Origin: an uncultured Acidobacteriota bacterium
Lineage (GTDB): Bacteria > Acidobacteriota > Polarisedimenticolia > Polarisedimenticolales > Polarisedimenticolaceae
Direction: 5' to 3'
DNA: 55,600 bases
Assembly (NCBI GenBank): GCA_945787955.1
Contig: CALZKF010000005.1
Span: forward strand, 1-55,600
Position 1 is the stretch's first letter. Every line of letters starts with the position of its first letter. A model generated the notes under the pieces. That model worked only from the letters and a program-made list of their open reading frames with translations. It was not told the origin of the DNA and searched no databases. The position numbers and the translations under genes are program-made. Shown in pieces: positions 1 through 8,113 of this stretch.

Positions 1-1285
1 TCTGCTCGTTGACCCAGCTGCCGCGGTAGTGCTGGTTGAACCCCATGGTCCAGAAACTGGCGACCTTGCGATCAGTCTCGCAATAGAGGTCGGCCAGTTG
101 CATGAGTTTCTTCTTGAACGAATCCATGGATTCGTCCACATCGCCCCGGGCCAGTTCGGCGGTGAACTCCAGGGTGTACGGCTCCAGACCTTTCTTGAAC
201 TCGTCGAAACCGATCATCCAGTGCGCCATCGGCTTTTTGGCGTTGTTCTGCTCCACCACGGCGCCCGGTTCCTTGCGCTGGCCGATCGCCTCGTATTTGT
301 CCAGGGTGACCCGGAGTTCCTTGGCCTGGGTGTCCTTCTCGGATTCGTACGCGAACTTGTCGGTGGGACGCATGCCGTAGCCGATGTCGTACGGACCGGT
401 GGCGAATACGCAATGCTTCTTCACGAAGTCCTCGTTGACCGCTCCCCGACTTACGATTTCCCTGGCCAGGAAGTTGGTGATCGCAAGATCGGTCCCCGGC
501 TTGAAGACGATCTCGAGATCGGCCAGGTCGGAAGTCTGGTTGCTTACGGTGGTCAGGTTGACGACCTTGACCTTGTCCGGCTCGCCCAGTTTACGGTCCG
601 TCGCCCTGGACCACAGGATCGGATGCATCTCCGCCATGTTGGCGCCCCAGGCGACGACGGTGTCGGTGGCTTCGATATCGTCGTAGTTTCCGGAGGGCTC
701 GTCGATGCCGAAAGTCTGGATGAAGCCGACCACGGCGGATGCCATGCAGTGCCTTGCGTTGGGGTCGATGTTGTTGCTGCGGAAACCGGCCTTCATCAGC
801 TTGGCGGCGGCATACCCTTCCTGGACGGTGTACTGGCCGGAGCCGAACACGGCGACGCCGGCCGGCCCGAGCTCGTCATACGCTTTGCGGAACCGTTCTT
901 CCATAACGTCGAAAGCGGTTTCCCAGCTCACCGGGACGAAGTTCCCCTGTTTGTGGAACTTGCCGTCCTTCATCCGAAGCAGCGGCCGGGTCAGCCGGTC
1001 CTCGCCGTACATGATCTTGCCGTTGAAATACCCTTTGATGCATGTCAGGCCGCGGTTCACCGGCGCGTCCGGGTCGCCCTTGGTCCCGACCACCCGGCCG
1101 TCCTTGGTGCCGACCAGGATCCCGCAGCCGGTGCCGCAGAAGCGGCAGACCGATTTGTCCCACTTCCAGCCTTGTTCGGCGGTACCGGCCTGGGCCAGGG
1201 CGGTATCGCTCAAAGGAATACCGACCGCAGCGGCGGTGCTGGCGGCCACACTGGCTTTCAGGAAATCGCGGCGTGATGCATCCAT
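1..1285 (-). CDS. napA: Periplasmic nitrate reductase catalytic subunit NapA (3' end cut by window edge)
   Basis: Molybdenum enzyme that reduces nitrate to nitrite in the periplasm. The N-terminus has a twin-arginine export signal (SRRDFLK at residues 4-10) followed by an alanine-rich stretch. The 4Fe-4S motif is Cys47-x2-Cys50-x3-Cys54-x27-Cys82, followed by Lys84. The NARHCMAS segment puts the likely Mo-ligand cysteine near residue 180. About 428 residues are visible; NapA is usually about 750-830, so the C-terminal half lies outside the window. I chose ATG 1285 because AAGGAG sits 8 nt upstream. An in-frame ATG at 1291 overlaps the napD stop (ATGA) but is only 2 nt from the Shine-Dalgarno. 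It follows napD directly and is surely co-transcribed. The family call is firm; electron donors are not visible apart from the divergent cytochrome gene. Confidence 0.96.
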   Translation of the reverse strand, partial: MDASRRDFLKASVAASTAAAVGIPLSDTALAQAGTAEQGWKWDKSVCRFCGTGCGILVGTKDGRVVGTKGDPDAPVNRGLTCIKGYFNGKIMYGEDRLTRPLLRMKDGKFHKQGNFVPVSWETAFDVMEERFRKAYDELGPAGVAVFGSGQYTVQEGYAAAKLMKAGFRSNNIDPNARHCMASAVVGFIQTFGIDEPSGNYDDIEATDTVVAWGANMAEMHPILWSRATDRKLGEPDKVKVVNLTTVSNQTSDLADLEIVFKPGTDLAITNFLAREIVSRGAVNEDFVKKHCVFATGPYDIGYGMRPTDKFAYESEKDTQAKELRVTLDKYEAIGQRKEPGAVVEQNNAKKPMAHWMIGFDEFKKGLEPYTLEFTAELARGDVDESMDSFKKKLMQLADLYCETDRKVASFWTMGFNQHYRGSWVNEQ

Positions 1286-1287
1286 TC

Positions 1288-1593
1288 TCATCGCTCCTTC
1301 AGGGCAGGCTGGTCTCTCAACATTGCAGGCAGGTTTTTGACAGGGTCGATCTGTTCCTGGTCGTCTTCGAAGTGATGGTGAACCAGTTCCGCCAGGATGA
1401 TGTGGGGGAGTTCCTTGATCCGTTTCAGGCCGTCCACCTCGGCATGGACCGAATCGGCTTCCTGGGTGACCACGATACGGCCGGTTTCGGGGTCGGTGTG
1501 GTGGACATCCACGCCGGGCAGGGCGTTCAGGCGACGGATGGTGTCCTGGAGACGGTCGGATGGTGTGATTACCAGGATTCCCGAGACGTTCAT
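1288..1593 (-). CDS. napD: NapD chaperone for the NapA Tat signal
   Basis: Small cytoplasmic protein (101 aa) of the NapD family, which binds the twin-arginine signal of NapA to control its maturation and export. The ferredoxin-like fold is suggested by the opening [11 protein letters not shown], the central [18 protein letters not shown] strand-turn-strand and a later EELPH-like segment. The longest open frame starts at 1653, but ATG 1593 has GGAGG 7 nt upstream and gives the usual family N-terminus. The stop lies within a few bases of the napA start, so the two are translationally linked. Chaperone before enzyme fits an operon read napD-napA on the minus strand. The 255 bp between this start and the divergent cytochrome gene holds no gene I can see. 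Confidence 0.9.
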   Translation of the reverse strand: MNVSGILVITPSDRLQDTIRRLNALPGVDVHHTDPETGRIVVTQEADSVHAEVDGLKRIKELPHIILAELVHHHFEDDQEQIDPVKNLPAMLRDQPALKER

Positions 1594-1848
1594 CTCCCGT
1601 CCTCCGGCCAACCCGATGAATACACTGGGAATAGGCCACAATCCCATTATCAAAAATTAACTATATCCCACCGCGTAGTCATCCGGAACACTGGAATGCT
1701 TTAAAAAAGCTTTGGATTGTCGAGTGAATCTGTCGATTGAGGATGGTTTAGGTCTACTGCAAATCCGACCATGTTCGTCATATTTGCGTACAATATTTCG
1801 CGAAAGGGATAGCAACTAACCCATGGGGATGGGACTGGAGTAAAGACC

Positions 1849-2871
1849 ATGATTGAAAAGAGGATTCAAATTCGTCCGATAATACATCTATCGTTGCTTC
1901 TGGTCGTTCTGCTGACCGCCTGTAGCCTCGCACTGGCCTACGATCAGTACTCGGCTGCAAGAGACGCAACGAACTGCAGAGCCTGCCATGGCGATTTCCG
2001 AGCCAGTCCTTACGTGTCGCTCAAAGACGGTTTGTCGTGGGGCGATGATCTGCATGACGTGCACCGGAACATCATGCTGACCAGTGAATGCGACACCTGC
2101 CACTCCTCCGGGCGGTTCCCGGTATTCCTGGGCTCATCCAACGGCGGCTTCGGTCTCCCGGCCATCAGCTGCGTCGGCTGCCACGGCCGTGCCGCAGACG
2201 GCACCGGAACCGGTGCCGAAGGGTACGGCGCCGGCCTGCGGCAGCACCACTATGTCACCGGCACCACCGGATGCATCACCTGCCACGCCGATTCCGATCC
2301 GGCGGCGTACACTCCGGTCTCGGAGGCGATCCTGCCGCCGTACTATCGTACCGGCGATCCGAACTACCCGGACATGCCCTCGGACCCCTGCAACCCGAAC
2401 CTGACCGAGGAACATTACAGGGCTTCCACTCTCGGCCTGGACAACGACGGCGACAACGCTTACGACATGGCCGATCCCGATTGCAGCGGAGTCGCAGCCA
2501 CACCGGGAGAGAGTTCCGCTTTGGCGCTGCAGCCGCTCATAGTAACCGCATTCGATCCGACCGGCGGAACCATGTCCCTGAGCTACGAAGCCGGTTGTTC
2601 GTCCACCGACCACAACCTGGAGTGGGGCGCCCTGGGTTCGGTTTCGACCTACGGCTACAACGCCCAGACCGCCAACGAATGCGGCATCGGCGCCGGCGGA
2701 ACCTATGTCTGGTCTTACCCGGCCACGCCGGGCGACATCTTTTTCCTGATCGTCGGCAACGACGGGTCTGCCGAAGGATCCCTGGGCTTGAACAGCACAC
2801 CTGCAGAGCGTCCGGAGAACACCGGCGGTATCTGCGATATCGCCCAGAGTCTGGGAGACCGCTGCGACTGA
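1849..2871 (+). CDS. Tetrahaem cytochrome c, exported
   Basis: A 340-aa exported protein with four CxxCH haem c motifs: Cys43-His47, Cys81-His85, Cys108-His112 and Cys142-His146. The N-terminal hydrophobic segment (about residues 11-30) ends in LTAC (Cys25, possible lipobox) and then ALA-Y (possible signal peptidase I site), so it may be a lipoprotein or soluble periplasmic protein. The haem region takes up the first 150 residues. The C-terminal half has no haem motif and includes an Asp-rich loop (DNDGDNAYDMADPDC near residue 198) that looks like a calcium-binding or exposed surface loop. It is divergent from napDA, so it may pass electrons to nitrate reductase, but it is not a recognisable NapB or NapC. 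An upstream TACAAT at 1789-1794 could be a -10 box. Confidence 0.85.
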   Translation: MIEKRIQIRPIIHLSLLLVVLLTACSLALAYDQYSAARDATNCRACHGDFRASPYVSLKDGLSWGDDLHDVHRNIMLTSECDTCHSSGRFPVFLGSSNGGFGLPAISCVGCHGRAADGTGTGAEGYGAGLRQHHYVTGTTGCITCHADSDPAAYTPVSEAILPPYYRTGDPNYPDMPSDPCNPNLTEEHYRASTLGLDNDGDNAYDMADPDCSGVAATPGESSALALQPLIVTAFDPTGGTMSLSYEAGCSSTDHNLEWGALGSVSTYGYNAQTANECGIGAGGTYVWSYPATPGDIFFLIVGNDGSAEGSLGLNSTPAERPENTGGICDIAQSLGDRCD

Positions 2872-2872
2872 C

Positions 2873-4225
2873 TCACAGCCCCAGCAGAAGCTCAACGTTC
2901 GGTATAAGGGCATCGGCGATCAGCCGGTGCCCTTTTTGCGTCGGGTGGCAGTGGTCCGAGAACAATGCGGCAGCCTCTTCATTGCTGCCGGATGATCTCA
3001 GCACCTGCCTGAGATCGAGCACGTGCCCGCCGCCGGCCGTTAGCAGCGCATCTTCCAGAACGCTGCCGACCCGGTGGGTCCGAACATCCAGATCCAGGGC
3101 AGCCTGCAGTTCCGGCAGGCCTGCCGTCGGTTGTCCCGCCTTGTAAAGAGATACTCCCAGCCAATAGTGCAGGCTGGCGTCCTCCGGAAACGAGTCGGAC
3201 AAATGCATCAGCTGTTCTGTTGCCTGTTCCCATCGACCTGCTTCAAGCAGTTCCAGCGCCTGAAGGAATTGACCCAGTTCCGGCCTGCCTTCCAGGGTCA
3301 GCAAGTCGCCGGCGGCGATGGTGGGCGGCGACCACAGGTTCGCTACCGGCACTGCGATGAGCACCGGAATACCGGTCCGTGATCCCAACTCGACCATCCC
3401 GCGGATGTTGGCCCCGAACTGGTCCGCAGCTTCGAGCAACAGTCCGGCCTCCGGTCTTTGGCGCTGCTCCACCGGCAGGGTGGAGGGATCGAATACAAGA
3501 CTGCGGCCGGCTTGCAGGGCGGCCACATCCTCCCGGACTTCCCGGTATTTTTCGGAACGACGCAGGGAGGAGACCAGGTGGTCGATCCAGCGGTACAGGT
3601 TGGACGACTTCAGCAGCCCCAACCGCAGGCGGCTGCCTTCGATATCCGGCCCCCGGTCGACCTGGCCCTGCAGCAGTTCGTTGTGGCCGCTGTAAACGAT
3701 GAAGAGATCCGGATCCAGGCTCGTCACGCTTTCCATCAGGTTCAAAACCCGGTTGCTGGCCCACCCGGGACAACCCAGGTTGATGACCTCGAAAGTCCGG
3801 TCAGGATGCCCCTGTTCCAGTCGGGTCCGGAGTTGCCCGGAGAACGCTTCCTCCTCGCCCACATAGAGTCCGTAAGCGGATGACCCGCCCAGAACGAAGA
3901 TCCTTAGCGTGCCCGGACCTTTCTTCATCGGGAGCCGTCCGGGACGGAAACCCGGGTTCAGGAAGAACCGTCCGGCGGCAGTACCCTGGGTGGCCTCCAG
4001 GCCGACGCCGGGGTTGATCCAGTCGGGCCGGATTTCCACTTCACCGTTTCCGGTGTCGCGAAATGGGGAAAATTCTTCCCCGTAGGTACGTTCATAAAAC
4101 AACAGCGGATCTTCGGGAGGGACGATCCCGGCCATACCCAGGGCGACGTCCAGGATCAACAGAAGGACCACCGGCAGGGCGACGGCGGTCAATCGGAACC
4201 ATTTTGCTCGATTCTGTTTCATCAC
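2873..4225 (-). CDS. Membrane-anchored SGNH/GDSL-type hydrolase with TPR-like region
   Basis: A 450-aa protein with one N-terminal membrane segment (residues about 13-33) and an extracytoplasmic hydrolase domain. Block I is GGSSAYG (Ser115/Ser116 as nucleophile candidates), an IVYSGHNE segment supplies the block III Asn, and DHCHPTQKGH near the C-terminus supplies the catalytic Asp-x2-His pair. Between blocks III and V is a helical insert with TPR-like repeats (segments around ELLEAGRWEQA and GVSLYKAGQ). This matches SGNH hydrolases that act on acyl or acetyl esters of envelope polymers; the substrate cannot be told. Two adjacent ATGs (4225, 4222) are possible starts. Its stop lies 1 nt from the stop of the convergent cytochrome gene. 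Confidence 0.85.
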   Translation of the reverse strand: MMKQNRAKWFRLTAVALPVVLLLILDVALGMAGIVPPEDPLLFYERTYGEEFSPFRDTGNGEVEIRPDWINPGVGLEATQGTAAGRFFLNPGFRPGRLPMKKGPGTLRIFVLGGSSAYGLYVGEEEAFSGQLRTRLEQGHPDRTFEVINLGCPGWASNRVLNLMESVTSLDPDLFIVYSGHNELLQGQVDRGPDIEGSRLRLGLLKSSNLYRWIDHLVSSLRRSEKYREVREDVAALQAGRSLVFDPSTLPVEQRQRPEAGLLLEAADQFGANIRGMVELGSRTGIPVLIAVPVANLWSPPTIAAGDLLTLEGRPELGQFLQALELLEAGRWEQATEQLMHLSDSFPEDASLHYWLGVSLYKAGQPTAGLPELQAALDLDVRTHRVGSVLEDALLTAGGGHVLDLRQVLRSSGSNEEAAALFSDHCHPTQKGHRLIADALIPNVELLLGL

Positions 4226-4280
4226 TGCGGCACAGGATAACCTATATGGGCCGTGTACACTGTGCCGGGGAGGACGACGG

Positions 4281-5420
4281 ATGGATACCCTTATAGCCGG
4301 GGATCAGCACTGGATCCTCTGGGCGATCCTGCTGGGGGCGGCCGCCTTCGGCCTGTGGGCCGAAAAAACCCGGTGGGGTGCCAGGCTCTCCGGGGCGGTG
4401 ATCGCCATCTTCGTCACGTTCCTGCTGTCCAACCTGAGGATCATCCCTATTGCCGCGCCGGCCTACGACACGGTATGGTCGTTCTTCGTCCCGCTGGCGA
4501 TCCCGCTCCTGCTGCTGAAGGCCGACCTGCGGCGAATCCTCCGTGAGGCCGGCCCGACCCTGCTGGCGTTCTGCGCCGGCGGGATCGGTACGGTGATAGG
4601 AACCTTGATCGCTTTTCAGATCGTCCCCCTGGGTGAGGAAGGGTACAAGCTGGCCGGAATCTTCTGCGCCACCTATATCGGCGGTTCGTTGAATTACGTC
4701 GCTGCTTCGGAAGCTCTGGGGTTGCGGTCCGGCGATCTGTTGACCGCCGGGGTGGCGGCGGACAACCTGGTGATGACGCTGTACTTCCTGGTGCTGTTCG
4801 CCCTCCCATCCATCGGCTGGTTGCGCAGGCGGTATATCCGGCGCAATGAAGCGGAGGAACCGGCGGCCGGAAACAGGGCTCAGGAACAGGAGTCCGGCAG
4901 CAGGATCCGGCTGGTCGACCTGGCAACCGTTCTTGCGCTGTCCGCCGGGATGTGCGCCGTCGGCTACGGCATCGCCGTCCTGGCCGGTATGCCCAGTGCG
5001 GCGATCCTGATCGTCACCGCACTGGCGGTGTTCCTGGCAACCGCGTTCCCTGAAAAGATATCCCGGCTGACAGGCGCCCATGAAGCCGGCACCCTGCTGA
5101 TGATGGTGTTCTTCGCCGTCATCGGAGCCAGCGCCAATATCGGTGTGGTATTCCGCGAAGGTCCGGTGCTGTTCGTTTTCGCCGCACTGATCCTGATCAT
5201 CCACCTCGTGTTCATCCTGGGGGCGGGCCGGCTCCTGCGACTGGACCTGATCGAGATCGTCATCGCCTCCAACGCCAACATGGGAGGGCCGACCACGGCG
5301 GCGGCCATGGCCACGGCCCGGCGATGGGACGCCCTGGTGACGCCGGCGATCCTGGTCGGCACCCTGGGGTACGCCATCGCCACCTTCATCGGGACGGCGG
5401 TAGGGAACTTTCTGCGCTGA
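4281..5420 (+). CDS. DUF819 family polytopic membrane protein
   Basis: A 379-aa integral membrane protein with about 10 hydrophobic segments and a charged cytoplasmic loop near residues 184-215 (rich in Arg, Glu and Gln). The pattern, including an FVPLAIPLLLLKADLR segment, a GGSLNY segment and a C-terminal ANMGGPTTAAAMA segment, matches the DUF819 (YjcL-like) family, whose transported substrate is unknown to me. The start ATG is preceded by GGGGAGG with suitable spacing. Its 3' end overlaps the convergent FAD dehydrogenase gene by 35 bp. It is divergent from the SGNH hydrolase gene with a 55-bp gap. Confidence 0.85.
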   Translation: MDTLIAGDQHWILWAILLGAAAFGLWAEKTRWGARLSGAVIAIFVTFLLSNLRIIPIAAPAYDTVWSFFVPLAIPLLLLKADLRRILREAGPTLLAFCAGGIGTVIGTLIAFQIVPLGEEGYKLAGIFCATYIGGSLNYVAASEALGLRSGDLLTAGVAADNLVMTLYFLVLFALPSIGWLRRRYIRRNEAEEPAAGNRAQEQESGSRIRLVDLATVLALSAGMCAVGYGIAVLAGMPSAAILIVTALAVFLATAFPEKISRLTGAHEAGTLLMMVFFAVIGASANIGVVFREGPVLFVFAALILIIHLVFILGAGRLLRLDLIEIVIASNANMGGPTTAAAMATARRWDALVTPAILVGTLGYAIATFIGTAVGNFLR

Positions 5421-6663
5421 GCCGGCCGTCCATAAGGAACGGCTTCAGAGCCAGCGAGGTGTTCCCGTCCAGGATCGCCTCCGACGCCAGACGGCCGGTG
5501 AGCGGTCCGAGGAGAAAGCCCATCATGGCGTGACCGGTTGCCACGAATACCCGGTCCAGGCCGCCGGCCCAGCCGATGGCCGGGAGGCCGCCGGCGGTCA
5601 AGGGGCGGAGGCCGCACCAGGTCGATGTCACACGGGCCTGGTCGATCCCCCGGATGTATTCGGCGGCGCCTCGTAAAAGCTGGCGGCACCGGGTCGGGTT
5701 CATGGACAGGTCCAGGCCGGCCAATTCCACGGTTCCGGCCAGGCGGAGACCGCCCTCAAGGGGCGTGACCGCCACCAGGCTCTCCGCCAGCACCGATGTG
5801 GTCGTCGGGCGATGGGCTGTTCCTTCCAGGACCAGGTGATAGCCCTTGCCTCCCTGAAGAGGGATTCCCAGGCCACAGGTCCGGGCCAGCGGCGTGGACC
5901 AGGCTCCGGCGGCCAGGACCAGGTCGTCGCCTTCCAGCGTTTCTCCTGCGGTTGTGATCACATGAAGAAACCTGTGGTCCCTGGACACGATCCGATCCGC
6001 TTCGCAAGATTCGCGGATCGTCCCACCGTGCCGCCGTACGGCTGCCGCCAGGCCGTCCAGAAACCGGCCCGGATGGGCGAAAGCGCTGTCCTCGAACAGC
6101 AGGCCGCCATGGAGGGTGTGTACGAACGCCGGTTCGGCGATGCGGAACCCGGCTCCGGTCCGTTCCCGAACCCGGTAGCCCCGATCCCGCAACAGATCGG
6201 CCAGGGGAAGGGCCGCCTCGTAATGAACCCGGTCCCGGAATACTTCCAACCAGCCGGTACCGCTGTACCCGCAGTCGATCGCTTCCGCTGCCACCAGGTC
6301 CCGGAAACAGGTTCCCGCTTCGCGACCAATGGCGCACAGGGCGTCCATGGAGGCCATGAACTTGTTTCGACTGCAGGCCATGGCGAACCGTGCCAGGAAC
6401 GGCAGCAGGGAGGGATCCAGGCGCAGCCGGATGAACACCGGTGACTTGGGGTCCATGAGCATCCGGACCGCCGACCGCAGCATCCCCGGCCGTGGCAGGG
6501 GCGGGTGGGCCTGGGCCAGAATACCGGCGTTGCCGGCGGATGCGCCGTCACCGATCCGGTCCCGCTCCAGGACGGTAACCTCCGCTCCCCGGCGGGCCAG
6601 GAACAGGGCGGTGGACAAGCCGACAATGCCGCCGCCGATAACGATGACCTTCCTCAGTTTCAC
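5386..6663 (-). CDS. FAD-dependent amino-acid dehydrogenase (DadA-like)
   Basis: A 425-aa flavoprotein of the DAO family. The N-terminus is a clear FAD-binding Rossmann motif (VIVIGGGIVGLSTALFLARRG) followed by the acidic residue of TVLERD. A C-terminal GLRPLTAGGLPAIGW segment and a GHAMMGFLLGPLTG segment are typical of D-amino-acid dehydrogenases of the DadA type, which oxidatively deaminate D-amino acids at the membrane. No hydroxyproline or D-amino-acid operon is next to it, so the substrate is open. The start codon is GTG with no Shine-Dalgarno, but TAGCAT lies exactly 6 nt upstream, suggesting a leaderless transcript. The 3' end overlaps the convergent DUF819 gene. Confidence 0.88.
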   Translation of the reverse strand: MKLRKVIVIGGGIVGLSTALFLARRGAEVTVLERDRIGDGASAGNAGILAQAHPPLPRPGMLRSAVRMLMDPKSPVFIRLRLDPSLLPFLARFAMACSRNKFMASMDALCAIGREAGTCFRDLVAAEAIDCGYSGTGWLEVFRDRVHYEAALPLADLLRDRGYRVRERTGAGFRIAEPAFVHTLHGGLLFEDSAFAHPGRFLDGLAAAVRRHGGTIRESCEADRIVSRDHRFLHVITTAGETLEGDDLVLAAGAWSTPLARTCGLGIPLQGGKGYHLVLEGTAHRPTTTSVLAESLVAVTPLEGGLRLAGTVELAGLDLSMNPTRCRQLLRGAAEYIRGIDQARVTSTWCGLRPLTAGGLPAIGWAGGLDRVFVATGHAMMGFLLGPLTGRLASEAILDGNTSLALKPFLMDGRLSAESSLPPSR

Positions 6664-6669
6664 GGGAGT

Positions 6670-6675
6670 ATGCTA
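6670..6675 (-). promoter_or_regulatory. Candidate -10 box for leaderless FAD dehydrogenase mRNA
   Basis: TAGCAT on the minus strand ends 6 nt before the GTG start at 6663. A TTTACT element (6694-6699) lies 18 nt upstream and matches TTGACA at four of six positions. No Shine-Dalgarno is present between the box and the start, so transcription would begin at or next to the GTG. Same geometry as at recJ and at the last gene of the window. Confidence 0.4.
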
Positions 6676-6842
6676 ATGCGGACGCCGGGATGGAGTAAAC
6701 CAGCGAACCGGCCGCTTCGCAGCGATAGCGAACAACGCTGCGCAGCACTGCCGAAGAACCCTGTCGATTCCAAGGCATGCCGATGGCAGCAGACTTGCAG
6801 TGAACCTCCCCAGCGGCATCCCGGCCGCAGGAGGAGGTGGCC

Positions 6843-7700
6843 ATGAAAACCAGAGCGATCCTGACAGTATTTATCCTTGTTTTTGCTGTGGCCTCGATCG
6901 GCTGCGCTACCCGGCAGAAGAGCATCAGCAGCAACGCGTTCGAGTACCTGTACCCTGAAGGGAGCAACGGCACGCCGGGGGATACGGTTTCCCTGGAACT
7001 CCCGCTTCGCGTCGGCGTCGCCTTTGCTCCCGGCTCCGACTACCGGAGCACACTCACCGCCGCCAATCAGGGTGATCTTCTGGAAACGATCGCCGCTTCA
7101 TTCCGTGACCGGGAGATGGTGGAGCGGATTGAAGTCGTGCCGGGCCATTACCTGACCCGTGGCGGTGGATTCGAGGAGATGGACCGGATCAAGACGGCAC
7201 TGGGCCTGGACCTGATCGTTCTGGTTTCCTACGACCAGCATCAGTTCACCGATCCCGGCGTCAGCTCGTTTACCTACTGGACGGTAGTAGGCGCCTACAT
7301 CGTCAAAGGGAGCAAACAGGACACGGCAACCATGATGGATGCAGCCGTATTCGACATCGCATCCAAGGCGTTGCTGTTCCGTGCCGCAGGGGAGAGCAAC
7401 GTCAAGAATCGATCCACCGGAGTGGGCGAGGACAAGGCCTGGAGGAAGGCAAGCGACCGGGGCTTTGACGATGCAACCGTCGCCCTGGCGGCCAACCTGG
7501 ACGAGGCTCTGACCGAATTCACGAAGCAGGCCGCCGGCGGCACGGTTCGTGGGAAGGGCACCCCGAAGCTCAGCGTTACCGCATCACCCGGGTACCAGGG
7601 CAGCCTGGGCGCCGGTGCCGCCGGCTGGATCGAAATTGCCGCGCTGGCGACCCTGCTGGCCGGTGCCCTCGTCATCAGGTTTCGTTCAACGGGGCTCTGA
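6843..7700 (+). CDS. Rhombotarget-type lipoprotein with C-terminal sorting-like tail
   Basis: A 285-aa lipoprotein: the hydrophobic N-terminus ends in ASIGC with the lipid-modified Cys at residue 21. The body contains an LRVGVAFAPG strand, a VVSYDQHQFTDPG motif and a WTVVGAYIVKG segment, which I recognise from 'rhombotarget lipoprotein' family proteins. The C-terminus is tripartite: a Gly-rich linker (GSLGAGAAG), one membrane helix (IEIAALATLLAGALVIRF) and a basic end. This resembles the GlyGly-CTERM signal thought to be cut by rhombosortase-type rhomboid proteases. ATG 6843 is preceded by GAGGAGG at 6831-6837; a GTG two codons earlier falls in the Shine-Dalgarno. No rhomboid protease gene is in this window. 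Followed by a strong terminator. Confidence 0.75.
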   Translation: MKTRAILTVFILVFAVASIGCATRQKSISSNAFEYLYPEGSNGTPGDTVSLELPLRVGVAFAPGSDYRSTLTAANQGDLLETIAASFRDREMVERIEVVPGHYLTRGGGFEEMDRIKTALGLDLIVLVSYDQHQFTDPGVSSFTYWTVVGAYIVKGSKQDTATMMDAAVFDIASKALLFRAAGESNVKNRSTGVGEDKAWRKASDRGFDDATVALAANLDEALTEFTKQAAGGTVRGKGTPKLSVTASPGYQGSLGAGAAGWIEIAALATLLAGALVIRFRSTGL

Positions 7701-7720
7701 TCCGGAGGTCGATGCAAAGA

Positions 7721-7748
7721 AAAAGCCGAGGCATCAGCCTCGGCTTTT
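7721..7748. terminator. Bidirectional intrinsic terminator
   Basis: A perfect 12-bp stem (AAAAGCCGAGGC at 7721-7732 with its complement at 7737-7748) around a 4-nt ATCA loop. The stem ends in T4 on one strand and the matching A run gives T4 on the other, so it can stop the lipoprotein transcript from the left and the tRNA transcript from the right. It is the only clear terminator between converging genes in the window. Confidence 0.92.
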
Positions 7749-7761
7749 CGGTTGGGTCAGT

Positions 7762-7838
7762 TGGCGGAGCCGACGGGACTTGAACCCGCGATCTTCGGAG
7801 TGACAGTCCGATATGTTAACCAACTACACCACGGCTCC
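7762..7838 (-). tRNA. tRNA-Asp (anticodon GTC)
   Basis: 77 nt with CCA encoded (plus-strand TGG at 7762-7764). The acceptor stem GGAGCCG/CGGCTCC pairs fully, with discriminator G. The anticodon stem CGGA/TCCG encloses loop CTGTCAC with anticodon GTC. The T arm reads GCGGG-TTCAAGT-CCCGT. It lies 55 nt downstream of tRNA-Val and is probably processed from the same transcript. Confidence 0.97.
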
Positions 7839-7893
7839 GTATGCTCTAATGTATTGCAGCTGCAGGCTTTCCGCAATGTGCCGCTTCATCCTA

Positions 7894-7969
7894 TGGTGGG
7901 CGGTACCGGACTCGAACCAGTGACAGCCTGCGTGTAAAGCAGGTGCTCTACCAGCTGAGCTAACCGCCC
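7894..7969 (-). tRNA. tRNA-Val (anticodon TAC)
   Basis: 76 nt with CCA encoded at 7894-7896. The acceptor stem GGGCGGT/ACCGCCC pairs fully, with discriminator A. The anticodon stem CCTGC/GCAGG encloses TTTACAC with anticodon TAC. The T arm has the TTCGAGT loop. First gene of a two-tRNA unit with its own promoter just upstream. Confidence 0.97.
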
Positions 7970-7985
7970 TTAAAATGAAGGACGG

Positions 7986-8014
7986 ATAATACGGTAGGAT
8001 CCGGGTGCCGTCAA
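7986..8014 (-). promoter_or_regulatory. Sigma-70-type promoter of the tRNA-Val/tRNA-Asp unit
   Basis: On the minus strand TTGACG (8009-8014) is followed by exactly 17 nt and TATTAT (7986-7991), near consensus at both boxes. The predicted start is about 10 nt upstream of mature tRNA-Val. It shows that the host housekeeping sigma uses the ordinary TTGACA-N17-TATAAT pattern. Confidence 0.85.
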
Positions 8015-8058
8015 GGAACCGGGGCCGAACCGGGCATGCCGGTGGGCCGGCCTCGGAT

Positions 8059-8064
8059 TATAAT
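8059..8064 (+). promoter_or_regulatory. Candidate -10 box for the downstream secreted protein gene
   Basis: Consensus TATAAT on the plus strand, 49 nt before the GTG start at 8114. No good -35 hexamer is seen 16-18 nt upstream, so support rests on the -10 box and its position alone. Confidence 0.35.
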
Positions 8065-8113
8065 TCCCCACAGCCGGGAATGGACCGCAACTGCCGGTTG
8101 TTGAAGGGATGCA

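Noticed and set aside
29-1276. Long plus-strand open frame of 415 codons over the napA region
   Set aside because: It is the complement of napA; the minus strand has the Tat signal, Fe-S and Mo-ligand motifs, while the plus-strand product has none.
7549-7937. Short plus-strand frames reading GLEPAIFG and GLEPVTACV
   Set aside because: These are the familiar translation artefacts of antisense tRNA genes; the tRNA-Asp and tRNA-Val structures explain the sequence fully.
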